DNA of 20,706 nucleotides from assembly GCA_035253645.1 (NCBI GenBank), contig DATFBW010000376.1:1-20706 (forward strand). The letters are read 5' to 3'. This document shows, piece by piece, positions 15,162 to 20,706 of this stretch (the first letter of the stretch is position 1; the number at the start of each line of letters is the position of its first letter). Below the pieces are notes generated by a model. That model was not told where the DNA came from. It did no database searches and saw only the letters and a list, made by a program, of their open reading frames with translations. This DNA is from DASYRX01 sp035253645 (GTDB lineage: Bacteria > Gemmatimonadota > Gemmatimonadetes > Gemmatimonadales > Gemmatimonadaceae). The position numbers and the translations under genes were made by a program.

Positions 15162-16199
15162 TTAGGGTCGTGAGCGGACGGAGTCGGCGACAAACCGGGC
15201 GACGCGGCCGCGTCCTCCTGTCGCCCATCCAATGCCGTCATGCGAGAACGCGATAGTATGGTAGCCGGTCGTGTCGATTCGTATCCAGCTCATGCCGCCG
15301 TCATCGGAGCGATCCACGCCATTCGTGCCAACCGCAAAGGCGCTTCGCCCAGCCGTGCGTGGAACTATCGCAACGGCAGAACGGAATCCGTGCGGGTAGC
15401 TCGTCGCGGCCTGCCACGTGACACCGCCGTCTTTCGTCACCGCGGCCGAACGATCGCGCGCAGCGGCCTTGGTGTAGTCGCCACCCACCGCAATGCCGGT
15501 CAGCGAATCGGCAAAGCTCAACGAGAAGATCCCCGCAGCGTCGCCTGACGCGGCGAGAGGAGTCGTTGACGCTGTCCACGTCTTCCCACCATCGGTTGTA
15601 CGCAAGGCGCGAGCGGCGTTGACTCCGGTGCCGATCCAGGCGCGGGATGAGCCATGCATAACGAGTGAGCTGCCGCTGGCGGCGAATGCGCCTTCACCCG
15701 GCAGCGCGGCGGGCCGCGAATCTTTCAGGGACTCGCGCCACGTGCGCCCGCCATCTGCGGTCGTCAGGATAAGGAACCGGCCGTCAATCGGATCGCCGAG
15801 GACGAGACCGCGCGTTGGTGCCCCAGGCCAGAATGCGATCGCGTCCAGGAAAACAGCGCTATCAGGGTTCTCGTAGACGAGCGACCACGTTTTTCCGCCG
15901 TTGTCAGTGCGCCAGATGCGACCGGCTGTGGCCGCAACGACCGCCGTTTCTGCGTCAAACGCTGCGATCGCTCTTAGATCGAACCGTGCTGCTCCTGGAA
16001 TGGTGTCAGCACGCCACGTCACACCGCCATCGATCGTGCGGATGACGGTGCCGCCACTGCCGCTCGCCCACGCAACGCGGCCGCTTACGATGCTGAGGCC
16101 GCGAAGGGATGCGGTTGTGTTGCTCTGCTGGGGCACTTGGCCAAGTAGACTCGCAGCGCAAAACGACAGCGCTGGAGCGAGGAGCAAGGAGCGAGGCAT
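15162..16199 (-). CDS. Ycf48/BNR-repeat secreted protein (beta-propeller)
   Basis: A 345-residue protein with a signal peptide (PRSLLLAPALSFCAASLLG) and six blades each carrying the Asp-box-like GGxTW signature: IDGGVTW, DNGGKTW, ADGGRTW, TDGGKTW, KDGGVTW and DDGGMSW. The architecture matches proteins annotated as Ycf48-like or photosystem assembly-like, which in non-photosynthetic bacteria are secreted propellers of unknown role; sialidase activity is not implied. The start codon and the first signal-peptide codons lie inside the 7-bp repeat tract, so PRSLLLAPAL is repeat-encoded. The stop TAA (15162-15164) lies within a CCTAACG motif. It is the first gene of the minus-strand run. Confidence 0.85.
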   Translation of the reverse strand: MPRSLLLAPALSFCAASLLGQVPQQSNTTASLRGLSIVSGRVAWASGSGGTVIRTIDGGVTWRADTIPGAARFDLRAIAAFDAETAVVAATAGRIWRTDNGGKTWSLVYENPDSAVFLDAIAFWPGAPTRGLVLGDPIDGRFLILTTADGGRTWRESLKDSRPAALPGEGAFAASGSSLVMHGSSRAWIGTGVNAARALRTTDGGKTWTASTTPLAASGDAAGIFSLSFADSLTGIAVGGDYTKAAARDRSAAVTKDGGVTWQAATSYPHGFRSAVAIVPRTAGRSAFAVGTNGVDRSDDGGMSWIRIDTTGYHTIAFSHDGIGWATGGRGRVARFVADSVRSRP

Positions 16200-16305
16200 T
16201 TAGGTGCGAGGAAGGGGAGCGGGAGCGAGGAGCGAGGAGCGGGGAGCAAGGAGCGGGGAGCAAGGAGCAAGCTAAGAGCTAAGACCTAAGAGCTAAGAGC
16301 TAAAT
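16174..16305. repeat. Tandem heptamers in the ycf48-like/nadB divergent gap
   Basis: Units stay in 7-bp register with only short breaks: GGAGCGA, GGAGCAA, GGAGCGA (16174-16194), a break containing the start codon, GGTGCGA (16203-16209) and GGAAGGG, seven GGAGCRR units (16216-16222 and 16222-16270, with one base of slippage), then a switch without losing register to GCTAAGA, GCTAAGA, CCTAAGA, GCTAAGA, GCTAAAT (16271-16305). The tract covers the whole intergenic region and enters both flanking genes. Any promoters for the two divergent operons must lie in or beside it. Confidence 0.75.
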
Positions 16306-17903
16306 TGAGAACTGTGCAAACGATAAGTGCGCGATTCCTCGTCATCGGATCGGGGGTGGCGGGGCTCCACACGGCATTGCGCGCAGCGGCGCACGGTAAC
16401 GTGCTTCTGGTCACCAAGGAATCATTGTTCGACAGCGGCACGTCGTACGCACAAGGGGGGATCGCGGCGGCGTTAGGGGCTGGAGATTCGCCCGAGCTGC
16501 ACCGCCAGGACACGCTAGCCGCCGGGGCTGCGCTATGCGACAGGCGGGCCGTAGAAGTGCTCGTCGAGGAAGGTCCCACGCGCGTGCGCGAGCTGCAGCT
16601 GGCGGGAGCCCGCTTCGACCTTGGGCCCCGCGGCAAAATCGCGTTAGGCAGGGAAGCGGCCCACTCGCGCCGCCGCATCGTACATGCCCGTGGCGACCGG
16701 ACGGGCTCGGAGATAGTCCGCTCACTCATAGAACGCATTGCGGCGCAGCCTAACGTACGCGTGCTGGAAAAGACGCGGGTCTTAGATCTCATTGTCTCGC
16801 GCGGCGGGCCATGCCGTGGCGCCCGGGCGACAATTGCAGGCGCAGGCGCCGAGCTCTACGCCGACGCGACCGTGCTCGCGGCGGGTGGATGCGGGCAGCT
16901 GTACCGGTATACCACGAACCCTCGCGTAGCGACGGGAGATGGGTATGCGATCGCGTATCGCGCCGGTGCCGTGCTGCGTGACATGGAGTTCGTGCAGTTC
17001 CATCCCACCGCGCTCGACACACCGGAAAACCCCCTCGCGCTCATCTCCGAAGCGGTGCGCGGCGAAGGCGCCGTCCTCCGCGATGCGGGCGGCAAGCGTT
17101 TCATGCTCAAAAGGCACAAACTGGGCGACCTGGCGCCACGTGATGTCGTGGCGCGCGAGATTTACCGCGAAAAGCAGCGCACAGGGCAGGTGTGGCTCGA
17201 TGCAACCTCGTTAGGCAGCGACTTCGCCACGCGCTTCCCGGGCATCTTCGCCTTGTGCCGCGCGCGCGGCATCGATCCCCGGTCGGAGCTCATACCGGTC
17301 ACGCCGGCGGCGCACTATATGATGGGCGGTGTGGCGACAGACCTCGCCGGACGGTCATCCGTCCCCCGCTTGTATGCCTGCGGCGAAGTCGCCTGCACCG
17401 GAGTACATGGCGCCAATCGCCTGGCCTCGAACTCGCTGCTCGAGGGCCTGGTGTTCGCGGAACGAGTCGCACGAGATCTGGAGCGCGTCACCCGTCTCCC
17501 AAAGCCACGTAAACGCGGAGGATGGACCGCGCTTCGGCTGGCCGACCGCGGTGCCGCGCAAGTTGCGGCAGATGCAATCCGACAGATCATGTGGGACCAC
17601 GTAGGGATTGATCGCGACGCCGCAGGGCTCGCGGCGGCGATCGATGCGCTTGCCGACGTAGGTCGCCGGTTGCCGATCGGGGCGACGGAGGAGGCCAACA
17701 TGGTCCAGGCCGCGACGTTGATCGCGCGCTCCGCGCTGATGCGTGATGAGTCTCGCGGTGGACACTATCGTCGTGACTGGCCGAAAAGCCGACGAGTCTG
17801 GGTCGGGAGGCATGTGCCACAAGTGCAGGTCACAGGTCAAAGGTCGAAGGTCAAAGGGCAAAGGCCGACGGTCAAAGCCGTACGGAAGAGCGTGAAGCCG
17901 TAG
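16305..17903 (+). CDS. nadB: L-aspartate oxidase
   Basis: A 532-residue flavoprotein from TTG at 16305; GTG at 16314 (MQTISARFLVIGSG) is an equally plausible start, as neither has a strong ribosome-binding site. It oxidises L-aspartate to iminoaspartate, the first step of de novo NAD synthesis, using FAD. Visible features are the dinucleotide motif VIGSGVAGLHTA (13-24), SGTSYAQGGIAAAL, HSRRRIVHARGDRTG, EFVQFHPTAL and the C-terminal FAD-contacting CTGVHGANRLASNSLLEGLVF. The NadB core ends near HYRRDWPKS; residues 508-524 of the basic tail are encoded by seven 7-bp repeats. It is followed 18 bp later by nadA. Confidence 0.95.
   Translation: MRTVQTISARFLVIGSGVAGLHTALRAAAHGNVLLVTKESLFDSGTSYAQGGIAAALGAGDSPELHRQDTLAAGAALCDRRAVEVLVEEGPTRVRELQLAGARFDLGPRGKIALGREAAHSRRRIVHARGDRTGSEIVRSLIERIAAQPNVRVLEKTRVLDLIVSRGGPCRGARATIAGAGAELYADATVLAAGGCGQLYRYTTNPRVATGDGYAIAYRAGAVLRDMEFVQFHPTALDTPENPLALISEAVRGEGAVLRDAGGKRFMLKRHKLGDLAPRDVVAREIYREKQRTGQVWLDATSLGSDFATRFPGIFALCRARGIDPRSELIPVTPAAHYMMGGVATDLAGRSSVPRLYACGEVACTGVHGANRLASNSLLEGLVFAERVARDLERVTRLPKPRKRGGWTALRLADRGAAQVAADAIRQIMWDHVGIDRDAAGLAAAIDALADVGRRLPIGATEEANMVQAATLIARSALMRDESRGGHYRRDWPKSRRVWVGRHVPQVQVTGQRSKVKGQRPTVKAVRKSVKP
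17828..17876. repeat. Tandem heptamers forming the 3' end of nadB
   Basis: Seven contiguous units: GGTCACA, GGTCAAA, GGTCGAA, GGTCAAA, GGGCAAA, GGCCGAC, GGTCAAA. Since seven is not a multiple of three, the units are read in rotating frames and give a basic low-complexity tail (VTGQRSKVKGQRPTVK). The tract follows the last recognisable NadB residues and stops 24 bases before the stop codon. Confidence 0.8.
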
Positions 17904-17921
17904 ACCTGGCGTGAGGTGGGC

Positions 17922-18968
17922 ATGAGATTGAACGAGATGGTCGCGCCTCAAACACTCGACGCGCACGCCGCCCACGCCCACGCCGCCCTGCAGGCTGAGA
18001 TCCGCGATCTGGCCGCGATCCGCCGCGCGGTCATTCTCGCGCACAACTACCAGCGCCCCGAGGTGCAGGACGTCGCGGACTTCGTCGGCGACTCGTTAGG
18101 CCTGAGCCGCGAGGCGGCCAAGACGCCGGCCGAGGTGATCGTCTTTTGCGGCGTGCATTTCATGGCCGAAACGGCAGCCATCCTCTCGCCTCAGAAAACG
18201 GTCCTGCTGCCCGATCTCGGCGCCGGATGTTCGCTGTCCGCGACGATCAACGCCGACCAGCTACGCGCCTGGAAGGCCGAACACCCCGGCGCGGTCGTCG
18301 TGTCGTACGTGAACACAAGCGCCGAAGTCAAAGCCGAGAGCGATTTTTGCTGTACGTCGGGGAACGCGGTCGAGATCGTGAACAGCATCCCCAGCGAGAA
18401 GGACATACTGTTTCTGCCTGACCTCTTCCTCGGTGCGCACGTTAGGCGTGTGACGGGGCGCCGCAACATGCACGTCTGGATGGGTGAATGCCACGTGCAC
18501 GCCGGCATCACACCAGAAAGTCTCGCGCGCCAACGCAGCGAGCATCCGGATGCGGAGCTTCTCATCCATCCGGAGTGCGGGTGCGCGACGAACGTTGTGG
18601 AAGCGATGTCGGCCGGTGCTCTCGCCGGAAATGGGCATAAGGCGCAGATCCTCTCGACCGAGGGCATGATCAAACGGCCTCAGCAGTCGAAGGCTGACAC
18701 ATTCATCGTGGCGACGGAAACGGGTATTCTTCACCGGCTGCGGCGAGCGAATCCGGACAAGACGTTCATTGCCGCCAGCGAACGCGCCGAGTGCGCGTAC
18801 ATGAAAGTCACAACGCTGGAGAACGTGCGAGCAGCCCTCGAGCACATGCAGCATGTAATCACGGTTAGTCCCGAGATAGCCGCGCGTGCACGGACGGCGA
18901 TCGAACGGATGGTAGCGATAGGCGGGTCCGTACCAGCGGGTGCCCCCAAAGTAGATCCTGGCGAATAA
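17922..18968 (+). CDS. nadA: Quinolinate synthase
   Basis: A 348-residue protein from ATG 17922, preferred over GTG 17916 because GAGG lies five bases before it. It condenses iminoaspartate with dihydroxyacetone phosphate to quinolinate using an oxygen-sensitive [4Fe-4S] cluster. The expected cluster cysteines are visible: C76 in VIVFCGVHFMAETAAIL, C190 in WMGECHVHAGI and C291 in ERAECAYMKVTTLENV. Other family blocks are AHNYQRPEVQDVADFVGDS near the N-terminus, LPDLGAGCSL, IHPECGC, and TETGILHRL. Spacing of the cysteines resembles the B. subtilis-type enzyme. It lies between nadB and nadC with gaps of 18 and 33 bp, so one operon is likely. Confidence 0.96.
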   Translation: MRLNEMVAPQTLDAHAAHAHAALQAEIRDLAAIRRAVILAHNYQRPEVQDVADFVGDSLGLSREAAKTPAEVIVFCGVHFMAETAAILSPQKTVLLPDLGAGCSLSATINADQLRAWKAEHPGAVVVSYVNTSAEVKAESDFCCTSGNAVEIVNSIPSEKDILFLPDLFLGAHVRRVTGRRNMHVWMGECHVHAGITPESLARQRSEHPDAELLIHPECGCATNVVEAMSAGALAGNGHKAQILSTEGMIKRPQQSKADTFIVATETGILHRLRRANPDKTFIAASERAECAYMKVTTLENVRAALEHMQHVITVSPEIAARARTAIERMVAIGGSVPAGAPKVDPGE

Positions 18969-18987
18969 CAGCTCGTAGCCGAGCGCA

Positions 18988-19004
18988 GAGGAGGGCTTGT
19001 TATG
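18988..19004 (+). promoter_or_regulatory. Ribosome-binding site fixing the nadC start
   Basis: GAGGAGG at about 18989-18995 lies six bases before ATG at 19002. It is one of the strongest Shine-Dalgarno sequences in the window and supports the long N-terminus of NadC over any internal start. Confidence 0.7.
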
Positions 19005-19940
19005 CAGATGCAGCAGGAGCCCGAGCACCGTCACACGCCGTCCCCGCCGCGGACGATCACGCCGTTTTCTGTATCGGCGGTCACGACGGCGAGTCGATTG
19101 CGCTTCCCCCTGAGTCAATACGAGCTGGCTGCACGCGTTAGGCAGGCGCTCGAAGAAGACAGCGCCTTCAACGATGTGACGACGATCGCGACCGTCGTGT
19201 CCTCGAGGCATGCGCGCGCCAAGCTCGTGGCGCGCCAATCCGGAACCATCGCCGGTATACCGCTGGCGCTCGAAGCGTTCCGGCAGCTCGATCCAAAAAT
19301 CGTTATGCGCGTGGACGCCGAAGATGGCCATGCGGTGACGCGCGGCGCGACCGTACTGTTCCTCACAGGGCATGCCCGGGGTCTGCTGTCGGCGGAACGC
19401 ACGGCGCTCAACTTCATGCAGCGGATGTCAGGGATTGCGACCCTAACGGCGCGCTACGTGGCTGCAGTGCGCGGAACGCGCGCCAGAATTCTGGATACGC
19501 GCAAGACGACGCCCGGCTGGCGCGCCCTGGAGAAGTATGCGGTGCGTGCAGGTGGCGGGACGAACCACCGGATGGATCTGGCAGATTCGGTGCTGATCAA
19601 GGACAACCACCTCCGTGCCGTCGATGGCGACGTGCGCCTGGCGATCCGGCGAACGCGGGAGCTGGAGCCTAACGCGAAGGTCGAGGTCGAGTGTGACAAT
19701 GTCGCCCAGGTCGAAGCGGCGCTCGAGGGAAAGGCTGACATCATCCTCCTCGACAACATGCCGCTGGACGAAATGCGGTTGTGCGTGAGCACCGTTGCAG
19801 GGCGGGCGTTGGTCGAAGCGTCAGGCGGTGTGCATCTCGACAACGTGCGCGCGATCGCGGAGACGGGTGTCGATTTCATTTCGGTGGGAGCGCTGACGCA
19901 TTCGCCGCCGGCGATGAATCTCGCGTTGGACTTTGAGTAG
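19002..19940 (+). CDS. nadC: Nicotinate-nucleotide pyrophosphorylase (quinolinate phosphoribosyltransferase)
   Basis: A 312-residue protein that converts quinolinate and PRPP to nicotinate mononucleotide, the third step of de novo NAD synthesis. Recognisable blocks are LEEDSAFNDVTTIATV, GHARGLLSAERTALNFMQRMSGIAT, ILDTRKTTPGWRALEKYAVRAGGGTNHRMDL with the substrate-binding Arg, His and Arg residues, SVLIKDNHL, VEVECDNVAQVEAAL, IILLDNMP and VEASGGVHLDNVRAIAETGVDFISVGALTHS. About 35 low-complexity residues precede the usual N-terminus. Its stop overlaps a possible TTG start of the downstream zinc-ribbon ORF. Confidence 0.96.
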   Translation: MQMQQEPEHRHTPSPPRTITPFSVSAVTTASRLRFPLSQYELAARVRQALEEDSAFNDVTTIATVVSSRHARAKLVARQSGTIAGIPLALEAFRQLDPKIVMRVDAEDGHAVTRGATVLFLTGHARGLLSAERTALNFMQRMSGIATLTARYVAAVRGTRARILDTRKTTPGWRALEKYAVRAGGGTNHRMDLADSVLIKDNHLRAVDGDVRLAIRRTRELEPNAKVEVECDNVAQVEAALEGKADIILLDNMPLDEMRLCVSTVAGRALVEASGGVHLDNVRAIAETGVDFISVGALTHSPPAMNLALDFE

Positions 19941-19983
19941 CCAGGAGCCGCCCGCAGGGGAGGAGGAGCCGCCGACACCGGGG

Positions 19984-20091
19984 ATGCCTGAGGTGTGTGT
20001 GGTGTGCGGGTCGACGGATCTGGAGGAGGTGCGGTGTAAGGTTGTATGCCGGAACTGTGGGACGATCTTGATGAGCTGCGAAGATTTGTAA
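19984..20091 (+). CDS. Small zinc-ribbon protein
   Basis: A 35-residue ORF from ATG 19984 with a zinc-ribbon pattern: CVVCGSTD (C5, C8), RCKVVCRNCGTI (C18, C22, C25) and a last Cys at 32. The pairs CxxC and CxxC are spaced as in treble-clef or rubredoxin-like knuckles. The frame is open back to TTG at 19933, which would give 52 residues, add a Pro/Glu-rich leader and overlap the nadC stop by eight bases; neither start has a convincing Shine-Dalgarno. A short four-Cys protein directly after nadC is likely co-transcribed. Function unknown; zinc binding is inferred from the cysteine spacing. Confidence 0.6.
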   Translation: MPEVCVVCGSTDLEEVRCKVVCRNCGTILMSCEDL

Positions 20092-20183
20092 GGCCACACA
20101 GGGTTTGCCTCTAGCGGACAGTCAGGGTCAGCCGTAGCGTAGGCCGCTGTCCCCGGATTCCCGGTCCCCCCACGTGGCCGCAG

Positions 20184-20706
20184 GTGGACCCCCGCCTTGA
20201 AGCCCTGCCCGCGCGTTATGCGATTGAACGAGAGATCGGTCGCGGCGGCAGCTCTCGCGTTTACCTCGCTACAGATCGGGATAGCGCTACCCGTGTGGCG
20301 ATCAAGGTGCTGCACCCCGAGCTCGCAGGAACCGTTTCTGCGCTCCGCTTCGAACGCGAGATCAAGATGCTCGCCGCGCTGCGGCATCCGAACATCCTTC
20401 CCCTGCTCGACTCCGCGGCTAAAGCAGGGTTCCTGTACTACGTCATGCCGTACTTGGGAGGATCGGCGTTGTCGGAGCGACTGGCTCAGGAGGGTCCGCT
20501 CCCGTACGGCGATGTCGTCATGATCGTTCGCGATCTCGCAGCCGCGATCGACTACGCACACACGCAGAATGTGGTTCACCGAGATATCAAACCAGCGAAC
20601 ATCCTGTTCGATGGCGCGCGTCCGATCATCGCTGATTTCGGCATCGCCCGCGCGATAATAGCGGCTTCGTCCGAGTCAGGCGTTTCGTCAAGCGGGCTGG
20701 CGATCG
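20184..20706 (+). CDS. Hanks-type Ser/Thr protein kinase, partial (3' end beyond right edge)
   Basis: The frame from GTG 20184 is open for 174 codons to the window edge and shows the N-lobe and most of the catalytic loop of a PknB-like kinase: glycine loop IGRGGSSRVYLA (18-29), VAIKVL with ATP-binding K41, alpha-C Glu at about 58 (FEREIKML), hinge YYVMPYLGG, catalytic HRDIKPANIL with D134 and N139, and DFGIARA with D151. All essential residues seen so far are intact, so it should be active. The start is uncertain because no clear ribosome-binding site precedes it. Many such kinases in this type of organism continue into a membrane segment and repeats, which cannot be seen here. The 92 bp before it hold no feature I can support. 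Confidence 0.9.
   Translation, partial: MDPRLEALPARYAIEREIGRGGSSRVYLATDRDSATRVAIKVLHPELAGTVSALRFEREIKMLAALRHPNILPLLDSAAKAGFLYYVMPYLGGSALSERLAQEGPLPYGDVVMIVRDLAAAIDYAHTQNVVHRDIKPANILFDGARPIIADFGIARAIIAASSESGVSSSGLAI

Larger units (their letters stand above)
20..19674. repeat. Highly iterated heptamer CCTAACG/CGTTAGG, 45 copies across the window
   Basis: I counted 26 copies reading CCTAACG on the plus strand (for example 20, 526, 869, 6051, 7391, 8965, 9876, 10785, 14073, 14083) and 19 reading CGTTAGG (for example 1986, 2105, 5251, 16471, 16642, 17209, 18094, 19136). A random sequence of this length and composition should hold about two or three. A G commonly precedes CCTAACG (GCCTAACG) and CG or AG often follows. 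About 30 copies read CGTTAGG on the coding strand against about 13 in the other sense. Near-variants (CCTGACG, CCTAACA) also recur. The distribution is dispersed, not clustered, and mostly intragenic. Confidence 0.85.

Noticed and set aside
15162..16199. Calling the GGxTW-repeat protein a photosystem assembly factor or sialidase
   Set aside because: No photosynthesis genes are visible, and the repeats alone show only a propeller fold.
16006..16270. Minus-strand open frames beginning in the heptad tract (MLPAPCSPLLAPRS type)
   Set aside because: They are translations of GGAGCRR repeats running into the wrong frame of the Ycf48-like gene.
10062..17876. Heptad tracts as possible CRISPR arrays
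   Set aside because: Units are 7 bp, contiguous and degenerate, with no spacers and no cas genes nearby.
18261..19373. A 370-codon minus-strand open frame opposite nadA and nadC
   Set aside because: It spans two unmistakable plus-strand genes and their gap, has a His/Arg-rich shadow composition and no recognisable domain.
20116..20152. Stem GGACAG/CTGTCC between the zinc-ribbon ORF and the kinase as a terminator
   Set aside because: Only six base pairs, a loop of about 25 bases and no T-run after it.

Overview
The window is GC-rich (roughly two thirds G+C by eye) with tightly packed genes and many alternative start codons. Its envelope proteins carry Gram-negative style signal peptides and lipoboxes. 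The gene set (secreted LVIVD and BNR/Ycf48-like repeat proteins, erythromycin-esterase-like secreted enzymes, an S41 peptidase, a Hanks-type kinase, the de novo NAD genes nadBAC) and the overall style suggest a Gemmatimonadota-type soil or environmental bacterium. That assignment is inference; no rRNA or other marker is present. I see no tRNA, rRNA, CRISPR array, insertion sequence or phage gene.

Layout. (1) 1-2703: a divergent pair of secreted proteins of the erythromycin esterase/ChaN-like fold; the left one runs off the window and appears to start at CTG. (2) 2817-4004, minus: a secreted serine beta-lactamase-fold hydrolase. (3) 4005-4526: a gap holding a start-less coding-like stretch and an imperfect palindrome in front of the next gene. 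(4) 4527-6002, plus: a one-polypeptide fusion of a MarR-type DNA-binding domain, one membrane segment and an S41 peptidase. (5) 16199 down to 6017, minus: nine closely spaced genes encoding a Ycf48/BNR protein, a cyclophilin lipoprotein, a probable outer-membrane protein, an LVIVD-repeat lipoprotein, then a BMP-type nucleoside ABC importer (binding protein, double ATPase, two permeases) and an MFS carrier. The last five are linked by four-base stop/start overlaps. (6) 16305-19940, plus: nadB-nadA-nadC, followed by a tiny zinc-ribbon ORF. (7) 20184 to the right edge: the 5' part of a Ser/Thr protein kinase.

Two sequence-level patterns cut across the genes. First, the heptamer CCTAACG/CGTTAGG occurs 45 times by my count, against about 2-3 expected for this base composition. 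It lies mostly inside genes, mostly in one orientation relative to coding, and it supplies two stop codons and many of the rare TTA leucine codons. Second, tracts of degenerate tandem 7-bp repeats with different unit sequences occur in four places: a convergent gap, the ABC ATPase linker, the ycf48/nadB divergent gap, and the 3' end of nadB. In two of them nearly the same repeat is translated in frame in unrelated proteins.

The most likely undescribed protein-level item is the MarR-TM-S41 fusion, which has the layout expected of a membrane-tethered transcription factor with a periplasmic protease domain.
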